60,471 nt of DNA from an uncultured Collinsella sp. (GCA_902475785.1 CABSAN010000007.1:1-60471), one strand, 5' to 3'. Counted from the first letter of the stretch, positions 37,939-48,087 are shown. A program made the numbers and translations. Notes: a model not told the origin generated them from the sequence alone.

Positions 37939-39741
37939 ATGTCTCAGAGAAGCACCAGCCCGCTCAAGCGCTCCACCGTGCGCCGCACGCTGCGGCGGTT
38001 TTGGGATGTCACGCGCACACAGCCGCTGATCGTCTTTCTCTCGGTGTTCTCGTCGGCGGGCTATATCTTTTTGCTCACGTTTGCCAACACCTACGTGATG
38101 GCGCTTATCGTCGACCGCGTCCAAGCCGGCCCCGTGGCAGGCGACCAGGTGTTTGAAGTTTTTGGCCCCTACATTCTGGCGCTCGTGCTCGTTAATCTGG
38201 TAGGCCAGATCCTCTCCAAGCTGCAGGACTACACCGTCTACAAGCTCGAGATTGCGGGCAACTATCACCTGGCGCGCTTGTGCTTTGACACGCTCTCCAA
38301 TCAATCCATGACATTCCACACCAGTCGATTTGGCGGATCGCTTGTGAGCCAGACGAGCCGTTTTATGAGCGGCTACACGGGTCTGGTGGACGTGACGGTG
38401 TATTCGCTCATTCCCACCATCACCTCGGTTGTCTGCACGGTGGCGGCGCTCGCCCCGGTGGTGCCGACGTTTACCGTGATCCTGGTGGGTATCATGGTCG
38501 TCTATATCGCGTTTGTCTGGCTTATGTACAAGCGCATCATGCCGCTTTCGGCCGCGACGTCCGCCGCGCAGAACAAGCTGTCGGGCGTACTGTCCGACGC
38601 GGTCACGAACATCTTGGCCGTCAAGACCTGTGGGCGCGAAGACTTTGAGCGCGACCTGTTCGATGCTGCCGACCGCGCCGCCCGCGATGCCGAAACGGTA
38701 TCGATGCACGCCATGATGCAGCGCAACTTTACGACCTCGGGCCTTATCGTCATCACCATGGCTGTGGTGAGCGTGTTCGTGGCGGGCGGCAACGCGTGGT
38801 TTGGCATCTCGGCTGGCTCGCTCGTCATGATCTTTACCTATACGTACAACCTCACCATGCGTTTGAACTACGTAAGCTCCATGATGCAGCGCATCAATCG
38901 CGCGTTGGGCGACGCCGCCGAGATGACGCGCGTGCTGGACGAGCCGCGTCTGGTGGCAGACGACGCGAATGCCCCCGAGCTCAAGGTGGGCGAGGGCGCG
39001 ATTGATTTTGAGCACCTGAGTTTTGCGTACCGTGACGCCGCGGCGGGCGAGAGCGTGTTCAACGACCTGACGCTCCATGTGGCGGCAGGCCAGCGCGTGG
39101 GTCTGGTGGGCAAATCGGGCTCGGGCAAGACGACACTCACCAAGCTGTTGCTGCGCCTGGACGACGTTCAGGGCGGCCGCGTGCTCGTGGACGGCCAGGA
39201 CGTCTCGCGCTGCACGCAGCAGAGCCTGCGCCGCCAGGTTGCCTACGTGCCGCAGGAGGCGCTCCTGTTCCACCGCTCCATTCGCGAGAATATCGCCTAC
39301 GGCCGCCCCGACGCCACCGACGAGCAGATCCGCGAGGCAGCGCGCCTGGCCAATGCCCTGGAGTTTATCGATCGCCTGCCCCGTGGCTTTGACACCATGG
39401 TGGGCGAGCGCGGCGTTAAGCTCTCGGGCGGTCAGCGCCAGCGTGTGGCCATCGCCCGCGCCGTCCTTACCGACGCGCCGATTCTGGTGCTCGACGAGGC
39501 GACATCTGCCCTCGACAGCGAGTCCGAGGCGCTGGTGCAGGAGGCGCTCGAGAACCTGATGCGCGGTCGCACCTCCATTGTGGTGGCGCATCGCCTGTCC
39601 ACCGTGGCGGCGCTCGACCGCATCGTGGTGCTGGCGGACGGCGAGATTGTCGAGGACGGTACGCATGCGCAGCTTGTCGAGGCGGGCGGCGAGTATGCAA
39701 GCCTGTGGGGTCGCCAGACTGGCGCATTTTTGGAGGCTTAA
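37939..39741 (+). CDS. ABC transporter, fused permease and ATPase (exporter type)
   Basis: 600 residues from ATG 37939 (GAAAGGAAG upstream). Six hydrophobic segments (about 30-310) form the exporter permease, followed by the ATPase: Walker A GKSGSGKTTL near 395, Q-loop YVPQEA, signature LSGGQRQRVAIARA, Walker B ILVLDEATSALD and switch His in VAHRLST. It would function as a homodimer because no partner half-transporter is adjacent. Substrate unknown (drug, lipid or peptide). Confidence 0.95.
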   Translation: MSQRSTSPLKRSTVRRTLRRFWDVTRTQPLIVFLSVFSSAGYIFLLTFANTYVMALIVDRVQAGPVAGDQVFEVFGPYILALVLVNLVGQILSKLQDYTVYKLEIAGNYHLARLCFDTLSNQSMTFHTSRFGGSLVSQTSRFMSGYTGLVDVTVYSLIPTITSVVCTVAALAPVVPTFTVILVGIMVVYIAFVWLMYKRIMPLSAATSAAQNKLSGVLSDAVTNILAVKTCGREDFERDLFDAADRAARDAETVSMHAMMQRNFTTSGLIVITMAVVSVFVAGGNAWFGISAGSLVMIFTYTYNLTMRLNYVSSMMQRINRALGDAAEMTRVLDEPRLVADDANAPELKVGEGAIDFEHLSFAYRDAAAGESVFNDLTLHVAAGQRVGLVGKSGSGKTTLTKLLLRLDDVQGGRVLVDGQDVSRCTQQSLRRQVAYVPQEALLFHRSIRENIAYGRPDATDEQIREAARLANALEFIDRLPRGFDTMVGERGVKLSGGQRQRVAIARAVLTDAPILVLDEATSALDSESEALVQEALENLMRGRTSIVVAHRLSTVAALDRIVVLADGEIVEDGTHAQLVEAGGEYASLWGRQTGAFLEA

Positions 39742-39805
39742 AGCCCCCTGTACGTGGGACAATCGTTTCCGTGAAGTTATGTTTCTGCCGAGCCGGGGAG
39801 TCGTT

Positions 39806-40471
39806 ATGCCACGCGAGACCAATGCCGCCAAACGCGAGCGCGCCATCGAGGTGTGTGAGCGCCTTAACCGTCGCTATGGCCCGGTCGAGTGCTTCTTGGA
39901 CCACGAGAATCCCTTTAGGCTGCTCATCGCGGTACTGCTCTCGGCTCAAACGACCGATGCGCAGGTCAACAAGGTGACGCCGAAGTTGTTTGCCCAGTGG
40001 CCCACGCCCGAGGCCATGGCCGGGGCAAGTGTGACCGACGTGGCGGACACCATTAAGTCACTCGGCTTTTATAAGAGTAAGGCCAAGCATGCCGTGGAGG
40101 CCGCGCAGATGATTGTCGCCGATTACGGCGGCGAGGTGCCGGCCGACATGAAGGAGCTCGTCAAGCTGCCGGGCGTGGGGCGCAAAACAGCGAACATCGT
40201 GCTCAACGTGGGGTACGGCATCGTGGAAGGCATCGCGGTGGATACGCACGTCAACCGCATCGCGCACCGCCTGATGCTGAGTCCCAAGACGCACGCCAAA
40301 GAGCCGCTCAAGACCGAACAGGATCTGCTCAAGATCTTGCCGCACGAGTATTGGGAGTCGGTCAACCACCAGTGGATTACCTTTGGCCGCGAGATCTGCG
40401 ATGCCCGCAAACCTAAGTGCGACGAGTGCCTACTGGCAGACCTTTGCCCCAGCGTGCGCGCGACGGGGTAG
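39806..40471 (+). CDS. nth: Endonuclease III
   Basis: 221 residues from ATG 39806 (GGGGAG eight bases upstream; a long open frame upstream overlaps the ABC gene and is not used). Helix-hairpin-helix LPGVGRKTANIVLNVGYG with catalytic Lys, catalytic Asp in VDTHVNRIAHRL, and the 4Fe-4S motif C-x6-C-x2-C-x5-C in CDARKPKCDECLLADLC. It removes oxidised pyrimidines and cleaves abasic sites. Confidence 0.96.
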   Translation: MPRETNAAKRERAIEVCERLNRRYGPVECFLDHENPFRLLIAVLLSAQTTDAQVNKVTPKLFAQWPTPEAMAGASVTDVADTIKSLGFYKSKAKHAVEAAQMIVADYGGEVPADMKELVKLPGVGRKTANIVLNVGYGIVEGIAVDTHVNRIAHRLMLSPKTHAKEPLKTEQDLLKILPHEYWESVNHQWITFGREICDARKPKCDECLLADLCPSVRATG

Positions 40472-40511
40472 GGCCCGGCACGTTTTGCCGGCGTCCGAAG
40501 GCTTTGGACAA

Positions 40512-40523
40512 TGTTGCGCAACA
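40512..40523. promoter_or_regulatory. Perfect palindrome TGTTGCGCAACA
   Basis: Twelve-base perfect palindrome between nth and the zinc-ribbon gene; same type as 154-169, 230-239 and 31146-31157. Confidence 0.45.
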
Positions 40524-40589
40524 CATTTGGGTCGCGAGGGCTCAATATGATGACGGCAGATGCCGTTTGTTGTAAGGGGATGCCCGAAT

Positions 40590-41636
40590 ATGTTTTGCAC
40601 CAAGTGTGGCTCCGAGATGCCCGACGGAACCGATTTTTGCACGAACTGCGGGGCGCGCATGGGCGCTGCCTCTCCGGCGGCCGCGCCTGCTGAGCCCGCA
40701 TCGATGCCGGCGGCAGGGATGCCTCCCGTGCAGAAGAAGTCACATAAGCGCGCGGTGATTGTCGGCATGTGCGTGGTGGGCGTGCTCGTTGCCGGCAGTG
40801 CCGCTCTGGCGCTGACCGGCGTGCTGGGTCCGCTTGGGCAGGGCAATTCATCGCAGATTACGGTACTTGGGTCCGACGAGGGCTCGGCCGAGCACAAGGA
40901 CGAGGGAAGCGCCAAGGAGAAGCCTGCCGCCGACGAGGATGAGGCGGATGAGCCTGAGCAGACCGGCAGCAGCGTAAAAGTCGACCTCAATGACCAGGCA
41001 ACCTATGCCGCCGCGAATCTGTTCCTGTCGAACTTTACGGAGGAACACTTCGATCTGGACTGGTATCAGGCGGGCGGCTTCGATTCGACTGACGGCCTTT
41101 CGGATGACGAGAAATACAAGCTGGTTAAGTTTATCTGGTGCCATTTTATTGACAACGCGCCGTATCGAATCGAGAAGGGTGACTATGACAACGGCAATCG
41201 CCAGCGTGTGGCGACTGATGCGGTCAATAGGGAACTCAACCGCTTGACGGGTCTGACGCTTTCCGATGCCGATATGACTTATGACAGAACGCCGGAGGGG
41301 CAAGCGATTCCTGATTCAGCCGAAGCGCATGACGGGTATTTGTATCTCAAGCAAGAATACGGCCAGGGAAATTACAACCCACCATGTGCCATCGTTACGG
41401 GCGCGACTGACCTTGGCGACAACACCTACGAGCTTACCTATGAGGTCTACAGTGCTGGCGGTATGTTACTTCCTTCCGACATCCCCGAGAGCACCTACGG
41501 CCTGCCGAAGGACCAGTTCATCGCCGCAATTCAAGCGGACGCATCCATGGGCCGTACCGAGACTTGTACGGTCCGCGTCGCGCAGGGTGACGGCGCCCCG
41601 ACATTCATGCTGCTTAAAATGGGCGTCTACGATTAG
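40590..41636 (+). CDS. Zinc-ribbon membrane-anchored protein
   Basis: 348 residues from ATG 40590 (AAGGGG upstream). The first 25 residues form a zinc ribbon, CTKCG and CTNCG 14 residues apart. An Ala/Pro linker, one membrane segment (about 58-80) and an acidic, Glu/Asp-rich spacer follow. The C-terminal 200 residues are an extracellular domain of unknown fold, with AANLFLSNFTEEHFD characteristic of this protein type. Zinc-ribbon/TM/extracellular layouts are frequent in Firmicutes and Coriobacteria and are poorly understood. Confidence 0.85.
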   Translation: MFCTKCGSEMPDGTDFCTNCGARMGAASPAAAPAEPASMPAAGMPPVQKKSHKRAVIVGMCVVGVLVAGSAALALTGVLGPLGQGNSSQITVLGSDEGSAEHKDEGSAKEKPAADEDEADEPEQTGSSVKVDLNDQATYAAANLFLSNFTEEHFDLDWYQAGGFDSTDGLSDDEKYKLVKFIWCHFIDNAPYRIEKGDYDNGNRQRVATDAVNRELNRLTGLTLSDADMTYDRTPEGQAIPDSAEAHDGYLYLKQEYGQGNYNPPCAIVTGATDLGDNTYELTYEVYSAGGMLLPSDIPESTYGLPKDQFIAAIQADASMGRTETCTVRVAQGDGAPTFMLLKMGVYD

Positions 41637-41660
41637 ACTCGGCGTATAGCTCACTCTGAT

Positions 41661-41692
41661 AACGCCAGGCGACTCGTCCGTCTGGCGTTTTT
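41661..41692 (+). terminator. Terminator after the zinc-ribbon gene
   Basis: AACGCCAG pairs with CTGGCGTT and runs into TTTTT. It overlaps the start of the 45-bp direct repeat. Confidence 0.75.
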
Positions 41693-41725
41693 GTTGCGGG
41701 GCTGGGCATGCGCTTGAGCTGGAGT
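41681..41725. repeat. 45-bp direct repeat, left copy
   Basis: Matches 43393-43437 at 42 of 45 positions. The two copies flank the ATP-grasp gene. Confidence 0.9.
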
Positions 41726-41845
41726 ATTTGTCGCCTCCCGCCGCCTCATGCAAAAATGTGTTGCTAATTTAGAAGCCTATTCAAGCGCGCCGAAGTCGTG
41801 CGTGCTGGCGTAGCATGAGCAAAAAATCAAGCAATGGAGGGTAAC

Positions 41846-43312
41846 GTGGCAACATTGAAGACGCGAGAGCTCGAAGATTATTTTGAACGCATCGTACGCA
41901 CGCGCGAAGGTGACCTACCTGGTCGTCGCAAAGGCGACGAATACTTGTCTCAAACCCATGCGCTCTACCATGGTGATCCTGCGCCCTGGGCTCTGACGCC
42001 AAAGATATTCGACAAGGATATGACGGCGCTTCTTAAGGAGGCCGCCGAGCGCATGTACGGCATTATGGACAAGGTGACGCGGGCGTTTTGTTCCGATGCC
42101 TCCGTGCGTGCGTGGTTTCGCATGGATCCGGCTTTTGCTGACCTGTGCGCTATGGATGCCGGCTATGATTGCCAAATTCCCCTTGCGCGTGTTGATATCT
42201 TTCTTGACGAAGATGCCGGTTCGTATACGTTTTGCGAGCTCAATACCGACGGCAGTGCCGGAATGGTAGTGACCGATGCGGTCTGTCAGGCAGTGCGAAT
42301 GACGCCTTCCTTTGAGGAGTTTGCATCCGACCACCCCGGCTTTCGGCAGTATGATTTGTGCGGTAGCTGGATAGACGCATTGTTTGAGACCTATGCAGAG
42401 TGGAAGCTGGCCCATCCTCGCCGCACCGAGGATAGTGCACGATCGGACGACGGGGCCCGCGTTGACGAGGGGCTCTATGCACCGCAATCAAAGATATATC
42501 CCGCTTCGGTGGCAATCGTCGACTATTCGGAAAGCATCGACTTGGAAGATGCGGCTCATTTTGTCGACCTTATGAGGCGGCGGGGTGTGGTGGCGCGCTT
42601 TGCGGATGTGCGCGACCTGCGGATTGGCGAAGACGAGAGCGGTGCTAGGCGGCTGTGCGATGCCGTCGGCCCTATTGATTGCGTTTGGCGGCGCGCGGTG
42701 ACCGGCGAGTTGTGGGATAAGCCGTGCGATGGACGTTCCGCCTTAATCGAGGCGGCTCAAGAAGGGCTCGCGTGCATCGTCGGGGGATTTAGAACGTGGC
42801 CGTGTGCGACTAAGACCGTATTTGCATTTCTGTGGTCTCGGGCCGGTCAGTCCTTGTTGAGCCCGGAGGAGCAATCGTTTGTGCGGGAGCATGTGCCCTA
42901 TACCGAGATTTTGGACGAAAGCGCCCAGTTGTCGAGATTTGCCGAAAAGGACCGATGGATCGTCAAGCCGTGCGGCGGCTACAACGCGGTTGGCGTTGTT
43001 GCCGGCTTGGATGTCACGGAACGGGAATGGTCCCAGGTGCTTGCTCGCGCTGCGGCCGCTGGGGCGATTGTACAGGAGTATGCTCAGCAGTATCAGACTC
43101 CCTGCTTGCGCGGAACGCTTGTCGATGGGCCACATCGAGGAGAGGCGCCCAAAGGACTCGTGGATGATCTTGGTTTTGCGCCCGCTTCTAATATGGAAGG
43201 CCTGTACCTGTATCGCGGCCGTTTTGCGGGCGTGTACACACGCGTCGGCTTTGCCAACACCATAGGTGAGTGGACGAGCCGCTTGAACGTTGCGAGCTTT
43301 TTTGAGGAATAG
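41846..43312 (+). CDS. ATP-grasp protein, glutathionylspermidine synthase-like
   Basis: 488 residues from GTG 41846, chosen because GGAGGG lies just upstream; the ATG four codons before has no ribosome site. N-terminal pre-ATP-grasp region holds FCELNTDGSAGMVVTDA; the ATP-grasp part has RWIVKPCGGYNAVGV and IVQEYAQQYQTP. These resemble glutathionylspermidine synthase/carboxylate-amine ligase family proteins, which join a carboxylate and an amine using ATP. The substrate is unknown. GC content is lower than the Mfd gene that follows. Flanked by 45-bp direct repeats. Confidence 0.85.
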   Translation: MATLKTRELEDYFERIVRTREGDLPGRRKGDEYLSQTHALYHGDPAPWALTPKIFDKDMTALLKEAAERMYGIMDKVTRAFCSDASVRAWFRMDPAFADLCAMDAGYDCQIPLARVDIFLDEDAGSYTFCELNTDGSAGMVVTDAVCQAVRMTPSFEEFASDHPGFRQYDLCGSWIDALFETYAEWKLAHPRRTEDSARSDDGARVDEGLYAPQSKIYPASVAIVDYSESIDLEDAAHFVDLMRRRGVVARFADVRDLRIGEDESGARRLCDAVGPIDCVWRRAVTGELWDKPCDGRSALIEAAQEGLACIVGGFRTWPCATKTVFAFLWSRAGQSLLSPEEQSFVREHVPYTEILDESAQLSRFAEKDRWIVKPCGGYNAVGVVAGLDVTEREWSQVLARAAAAGAIVQEYAQQYQTPCLRGTLVDGPHRGEAPKGLVDDLGFAPASNMEGLYLYRGRFAGVYTRVGFANTIGEWTSRLNVASFFEE

Positions 43313-43392
43313 CCGCTTCTTGGGGCACCTTCCGTGGTCGCGGCGTTCGACGTGACGGGGAGATTTTGGCGAAGCCGGTGAGTCCGGTTCTA

Positions 43393-43437
43393 TCTGGCGT
43401 TTTTGTTGCGGGGCTGGGCGTACGCCTGAGCTGGAGT
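43393..43437. repeat. 45-bp direct repeat, right copy
   Basis: See 41681-41725; three substitutions in 45 positions, all within the second half. Confidence 0.9.
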
Positions 43438-43481
43438 CCTCTTCATGCGCTACCATGACAGGCAACGAATTTGACGAACGA

Positions 43482-43509
43482 CCCGCCGAGCTTGCCTCGG
43501 CGGGCTTTT
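43482..43509 (+). terminator. Terminator before mfd
   Basis: CCCGCCGAG and CTCGGCGGG form a 9-bp stem followed by CTTTTG. Confidence 0.85.
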
Positions 43510-43534
43510 GGCGTTGCGATGCCGGAGGAACAGC

Positions 43535-46500
43535 ATGCTCATTCACCGTATAGCCGCGCAGCTCTACACTGCCGAGGCTCTGCAGACCGTTGAGGCCGGG
43601 CTTGATGCCGGCGAGGACGTGACGCTGGCCGTGTCGCAGTCGGGCCGTACGCTTATGGCGGCCGCCCAGTTTGCGCGCCGTCCGCGCCCCACGGTCTACA
43701 TCGTGAGTGGCGAGGATGCCGCCGACCGCGCCGCTCGCAGCTTGGCTGCGTATGTGGGCCTGGCGCATGTGTGCCGTTTTCCCGAGCGCAAGGACTATCC
43801 GTGGCGCGAGCAGGCGCCCGACGATGCCGTGGTGGCGCAGCGCTGCGAGGCTCTGGGGCGCATCGTGCGCGGGGACAACTGCATCATGGTTGCCTCGGCC
43901 CGCGCGCTGCTGCGCTGCGTGCCGCCGGTCGAGAGCCGCTATTGGGAGTCCACGACCTTTGCGGTGGGCGAGGAGATTCCTTTTGACGAGGTGCCGCAGC
44001 GCCTGGTGGGCATGGGCTACACCAATGCCGGCGCCGCCGACGCGCCCGGTCTGTTCCGCGTGCACGGCGACACCGTCGAGGTGTTTCCCGCGCAGGAAAA
44101 AGCGCCCGTGCGCATTGAGTTCTTTGGCGACGAGATCGACCGCATCCGTCGCATGGTGAGCTCAACGGGGCAGACCATCGGTAACGAAGACAGCATCGAG
44201 ATCTTCCCCTGCCGTGAGCTGGCGCTTACCGACGAGGCCGTCCACAACATGCATGTGGCGCTCTATCGCGCCAGCCAGGACGACAGCAAACTGGCGGCGC
44301 TGCTCGAGATGGTGGATGCGCGCATCGTTACGCCCGAGCTCGATCGCTTTTTGCCGGTGATGTACGGCCAGACCGTGAGCCCGCTGTCGCACGTGAACGG
44401 CAAGGCGCTCGTGGTGCTGTCCGAGCCGCGCTCACTGTTCGACGATTGCCTGCGCGCCTACGAGGATATCGAGGCCCGTGCCGGCGAGGCGGGGGTCGAC
44501 CGCCTGGATGGCCTGTACGTGCGCGCCCAGCAACTCGACTTTGGCTCCCAGCAACGCCTGAACTATGTGAGCCTCATCCGTGCCGGCGGTGCGGTGACGG
44601 CCGAGCTCAAGATTGAGCAGCCTGCCATCGCAGGCTCGGACAACCGTTTTATGACGCGCATCCAGGAGGTCGTGGGCAAGCGCTATGCCTGCGTGTTTGC
44701 CATCCCCGACCGCGGTGCGCGCGAGTCGATGGAGCTTACCTTTGGCGACGAGGGCATTACCTTTGAGGAATCGCTGACCGCGGCGCCCGAAAATGCCGGC
44801 GCTATTGGCGACCGTGTGCGCGTGGCAGCGGCGGATTCCGCCGACCGTGCCGCACGCCAGGAGGCCCATGCTTCCATTCGCGAGCGTCGCGCCGACGCGC
44901 TCAACGCCCGCTCGCTCGAGGCGGGCGCCGCGCAGGCTGCCGCCGGCGCCGCCGTGCCCACTATTTCGCGCGGACGTGTGACCTTTGTCGATGCCGCCTT
45001 GCCGCAGGGCGTGGTGGTGCCCGATGCCAACCTGGCCGTGTTCTCGATCGCCGACCTCAACGCCCGCATGGACGCCAACCGCGCGCGCAGCCGCCGCAAG
45101 GTGGACATTACGCAGATCACGTTCCCGTTTAAGCCGGGCGATTACGTGGTGCACGCTACCCACGGCATCGCGCTCTTTAGCGAGATCGCGCGCCAGGAAG
45201 TGGGCGGCAAGGAACGCGACTACTTTTTGCTGGAATATGCCGATGGCGACAAGCTCTACGTGCCGCTCGAGCAGGTCGACCGCATCACGCGCTACGTTGG
45301 CCCCGACGGCGACAAGCCGCGCCTGACCAGGCTCAACACAGCCGACTGGACGCGCGCTACCAACAAGGCGCGCAAGAATGCCAAAAAGCTGGCGTTTGAC
45401 CTGGTCGACCTGTATACGCGCCGCTCGTCGATTACCGGTATCGCCTGCCCGCCCGACACGCCCGAGCAGATCGAGATGGAGCAGAGCTTCCCTTACGACG
45501 AGACGCGCGACCAGCTGGAGGCCATCGCCGACATCAAGGCCGACATGGAGGCGCCCAAGCCCATGGATCGCCTGCTGTGCGGCGACGTGGGTTTCGGCAA
45601 GACCGAGGTTGCCCTGCGCGCGGCGTTTAAGTGCGTGGACTCCGGCCGCCAGGTCATGGTGCTCTGCCCCACGACCATTCTGGCCCAGCAGCACTACGAG
45701 ACGTTCTTTGAGCGCTTTGCCCCGTTTGGCCTCGAGGTCGAGGTACTCAGCCGCTTCCGCACGCCGGCGCAGCAAAAGCGCGCGCTCAAGGCGTTTGCCG
45801 AGGGCACGATTGATGTGCTCATCGGCACGCACCGTCTGCTTTCGGCCGACGTGAACCCCAAGAACCTGGGTATGGTGATCATCGACGAAGAGCAGCGCTT
45901 TGGTGTGCAGCACAAGGAGCAGCTCAAAAACCTGCGCGAGCAAATCGACGTGCTCACGCTTTCGGCAACGCCTATTCCGCGAACCATGCAGATGGCCACG
46001 AGCGGCGTGCGCGACATGAGCCTGATCACCACACCGCCGACCGGGCGTCGTCCCGTGATCGTGCACGTGGGGGAGTACGACCCCGACGTGGTAAGTGCGG
46101 CGATTCGCCTGGAGGTGGGCCGCGGCGGTCAGGTGTATTACGTGTCCAACCGCGTCAAGACCATCGACGATGCCGTGGCGCGCGTGCACGAGGCCGCGCC
46201 CGAGGCGCGCGTGGGCGTGGCGCACGGCAAGATGAGCCCGCGCGAGGTCGAGGACGTGATGATCGAGTTCGCGACCAAGAAGATTGACGTGCTTATCGCT
46301 ACGACCATCGTGGAGAGCGGTATCGACAACGCAACGGCCAACACGCTCATCATCGAGGACTCGCAGCGTTTGGGCCTGGCGCAGCTCTACCAGCTCAAGG
46401 GCCGTGTGGGCCGCTCTGCCACGCAGGCCTACGCGTACTTTATGTTCCCGGGCGAGCTGCCGCTCACCGAGGAGGCGACGGCGCGCCTGACCGCACTTTC

Positions 46501-47167
46501 CGAGTTCCAGGACCTGGGCAGCGGCATGCGCATCGCCATGCGCGACCTGGAGATCCGCGGCGCCGGTTCGCTTATGGGCGCCGAGCAGCACGGTAACCTG
46601 TCGAGCGTGGGCTTTGACCTGTTTACGCAGATGCTGGGACAGGCCGTGGCCGAGGCGCGCGGCGATGACGATGCCGGCGTGGAGGCGGCGAGCGTGGGCA
46701 TCAACCTGCCGGCCGACTACTTCTTGTCCGAGGAGTACATGCCGGCGGTGGACCAGCGCGTGCTCGTGTACCGCAAGCTCGCGGCGGCCGAGGACCTGGA
46801 GAGTATCGACGAGGTGCAGGAGGAGACCGAGGCCGCGCACGGTGAGCTGCCGTTGGCGGGGCTTAACTTGTTCAACCGCGCTCGCATCCGCATTCGCGGC
46901 GAGCGCTTGGGGCTCGAGAGCGTCACGCTCAGCGGTGGACGCATTACCTTCCTGGGGGTTGACGTTCCCAAGAAGGTGGCCTTTGAGCTTAAGACCCGCT
47001 ATGGCGCGGTGAACTTTCCCAAGAGCCGCAAACTGTCGGTGCCCTACAAGGCGGGTGCCGGCGCGGGCAGCGGCCTGGGTCGCGGCCTCGACGCCAACGA
47101 CGGCACCGGCCCGGTGGCGGCCGCGCTCATGCTGCTGCGGCAGCTGGGCGCTAGTGATGATGACTAG
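43535..47167 (+). CDS. mfd: Transcription-repair coupling factor Mfd
   Basis: 1210 residues from ATG 43535 (GGAGGAA upstream). UvrB-homology modules lie in the first 350 residues, an RNA polymerase-interacting domain (RID) begins with the KPGDYVVHATHGIALF motif near residue 540, and the RecG-like motor follows with Walker A GDVGFGKTEVALRAAF, DEEQRFGV, SATPIPRTMQMA and the TRG region VVESGIDNATANTLIIEDS. It displaces stalled RNA polymerase and recruits UvrA. Length and architecture are normal for the family. Confidence 0.97.
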   Translation: MLIHRIAAQLYTAEALQTVEAGLDAGEDVTLAVSQSGRTLMAAAQFARRPRPTVYIVSGEDAADRAARSLAAYVGLAHVCRFPERKDYPWREQAPDDAVVAQRCEALGRIVRGDNCIMVASARALLRCVPPVESRYWESTTFAVGEEIPFDEVPQRLVGMGYTNAGAADAPGLFRVHGDTVEVFPAQEKAPVRIEFFGDEIDRIRRMVSSTGQTIGNEDSIEIFPCRELALTDEAVHNMHVALYRASQDDSKLAALLEMVDARIVTPELDRFLPVMYGQTVSPLSHVNGKALVVLSEPRSLFDDCLRAYEDIEARAGEAGVDRLDGLYVRAQQLDFGSQQRLNYVSLIRAGGAVTAELKIEQPAIAGSDNRFMTRIQEVVGKRYACVFAIPDRGARESMELTFGDEGITFEESLTAAPENAGAIGDRVRVAAADSADRAARQEAHASIRERRADALNARSLEAGAAQAAAGAAVPTISRGRVTFVDAALPQGVVVPDANLAVFSIADLNARMDANRARSRRKVDITQITFPFKPGDYVVHATHGIALFSEIARQEVGGKERDYFLLEYADGDKLYVPLEQVDRITRYVGPDGDKPRLTRLNTADWTRATNKARKNAKKLAFDLVDLYTRRSSITGIACPPDTPEQIEMEQSFPYDETRDQLEAIADIKADMEAPKPMDRLLCGDVGFGKTEVALRAAFKCVDSGRQVMVLCPTTILAQQHYETFFERFAPFGLEVEVLSRFRTPAQQKRALKAFAEGTIDVLIGTHRLLSADVNPKNLGMVIIDEEQRFGVQHKEQLKNLREQIDVLTLSATPIPRTMQMATSGVRDMSLITTPPTGRRPVIVHVGEYDPDVVSAAIRLEVGRGGQVYYVSNRVKTIDDAVARVHEAAPEARVGVAHGKMSPREVEDVMIEFATKKIDVLIATTIVESGIDNATANTLIIEDSQRLGLAQLYQLKGRVGRSATQAYAYFMFPGELPLTEEATARLTALSEFQDLGSGMRIAMRDLEIRGAGSLMGAEQHGNLSSVGFDLFTQMLGQAVAEARGDDDAGVEAASVGINLPADYFLSEEYMPAVDQRVLVYRKLAAAEDLESIDEVQEETEAAHGELPLAGLNLFNRARIRIRGERLGLESVTLSGGRITFLGVDVPKKVAFELKTRYGAVNFPKSRKLSVPYKAGAGAGSGLGRGLDANDGTGPVAAALMLLRQLGASDDD

Positions 47168-47223
47168 CGAGTCGACGCTGCAAACACCCTATTTGGGCAC
47201 TCTGGTTCCATCGAAAGGAAAGC

Positions 47224-48087
47224 ATGTTCGGATACATCTATAAGAAAGATGTCGCCATTATCGCGGTTGTCCTGTGCCTTTGTCTGGGCGTGGGCAGCTT
47301 CTTTGATTATCAAATCTCGAGTGCGCTGTTCAACATCGGCAGCATGTACGGTCGCTTTGTCGAGGCGGCCGGTGAGCTGCCGTTCGAGCTGACGGCGAGC
47401 GTCGCAGGCGTTATGCTCGTGCGCTCGGCTCGCTCCGATTCCAAGGCGAGCAAGTGGCTCGCCGCGCTGGGCGTTCTGATCAACGTGGGCCTGGTCGGCT
47501 ACGAGATTATCGGATCGCTGCGCATCGGCGGCAAGCTCATCGCATTTCAGCTGGTTCTGACGTTTGCGTTGGTCATCGCAGCCAACTTCATCGCCTACCG
47601 CCTTACGCGCGACACCGCGCCCGACGAGCTTACGCGCTGGGCGTTGATGGTGCTGGCCGTGTGGGTCGCTCAGGCCATCATCCTCAACGTCATTGTTAAG
47701 CCGTTATGGTCGCGCCCGCGCATGCGCGTGATCGAGGTCACGCCGGGGCTCAATTTTCAGCCGTGGTGGGTGATCGGCAACCCCGACAAGTGGGCCTATA
47801 TCGCCGCCGGCGTGATCAAGGACGGGTTCAAGTCGTTTGCGAGCGGACACACGGCGCATGCGGCGATCGGCCTTATGCTCGCCGGGCTTCCCGCGGCAGC
47901 CTTTAAGGAAAAACCTTCGCGTCGCCGCGTGATCTTTTGGGCGGCGGTTGTTGTTGCAGCGTTCGTCGCCTTTGGGCGCATCGTGATCGGCGCGCATTTT
48001 TTGAGTGACGTGAGCTGCGGTTTTGCCCTGGTACTGGCACTTGAGTGCCTTGCCGCACGCATTGCCTATCCCAACGGCGTACAATAG
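47224..48087 (+). CDS. PAP2-family membrane phosphatase
   Basis: 287 residues; GAAAGGAAA before ATG. Six hydrophobic segments. Phosphatidic acid phosphatase type 2 motifs: KPLWSRPRMR, FASGHTAHA and GRIVIGAHFLSDV, which provide the catalytic Ser/His/Arg set. Likely acts on undecaprenyl pyrophosphate or phosphatidylglycerol phosphate outside the membrane. Substrate not determined. Confidence 0.92.
   Translation: MFGYIYKKDVAIIAVVLCLCLGVGSFFDYQISSALFNIGSMYGRFVEAAGELPFELTASVAGVMLVRSARSDSKASKWLAALGVLINVGLVGYEIIGSLRIGGKLIAFQLVLTFALVIAANFIAYRLTRDTAPDELTRWALMVLAVWVAQAIILNVIVKPLWSRPRMRVIEVTPGLNFQPWWVIGNPDKWAYIAAGVIKDGFKSFASGHTAHAAIGLMLAGLPAAAFKEKPSRRRVIFWAAVVVAAFVAFGRIVIGAHFLSDVSCGFALVLALECLAARIAYPNGVQ

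Noticed and set aside
41681..43437. Insertion sequence with target duplication
   Set aside because: The flanking repeats are 45 bp, too long for a typical target duplication, and no transposase or terminal inverted repeats are present.
44432..46840. 802-residue open frame opposite mfd
   Set aside because: Artefact of high-GC third codon positions of the mfd gene.
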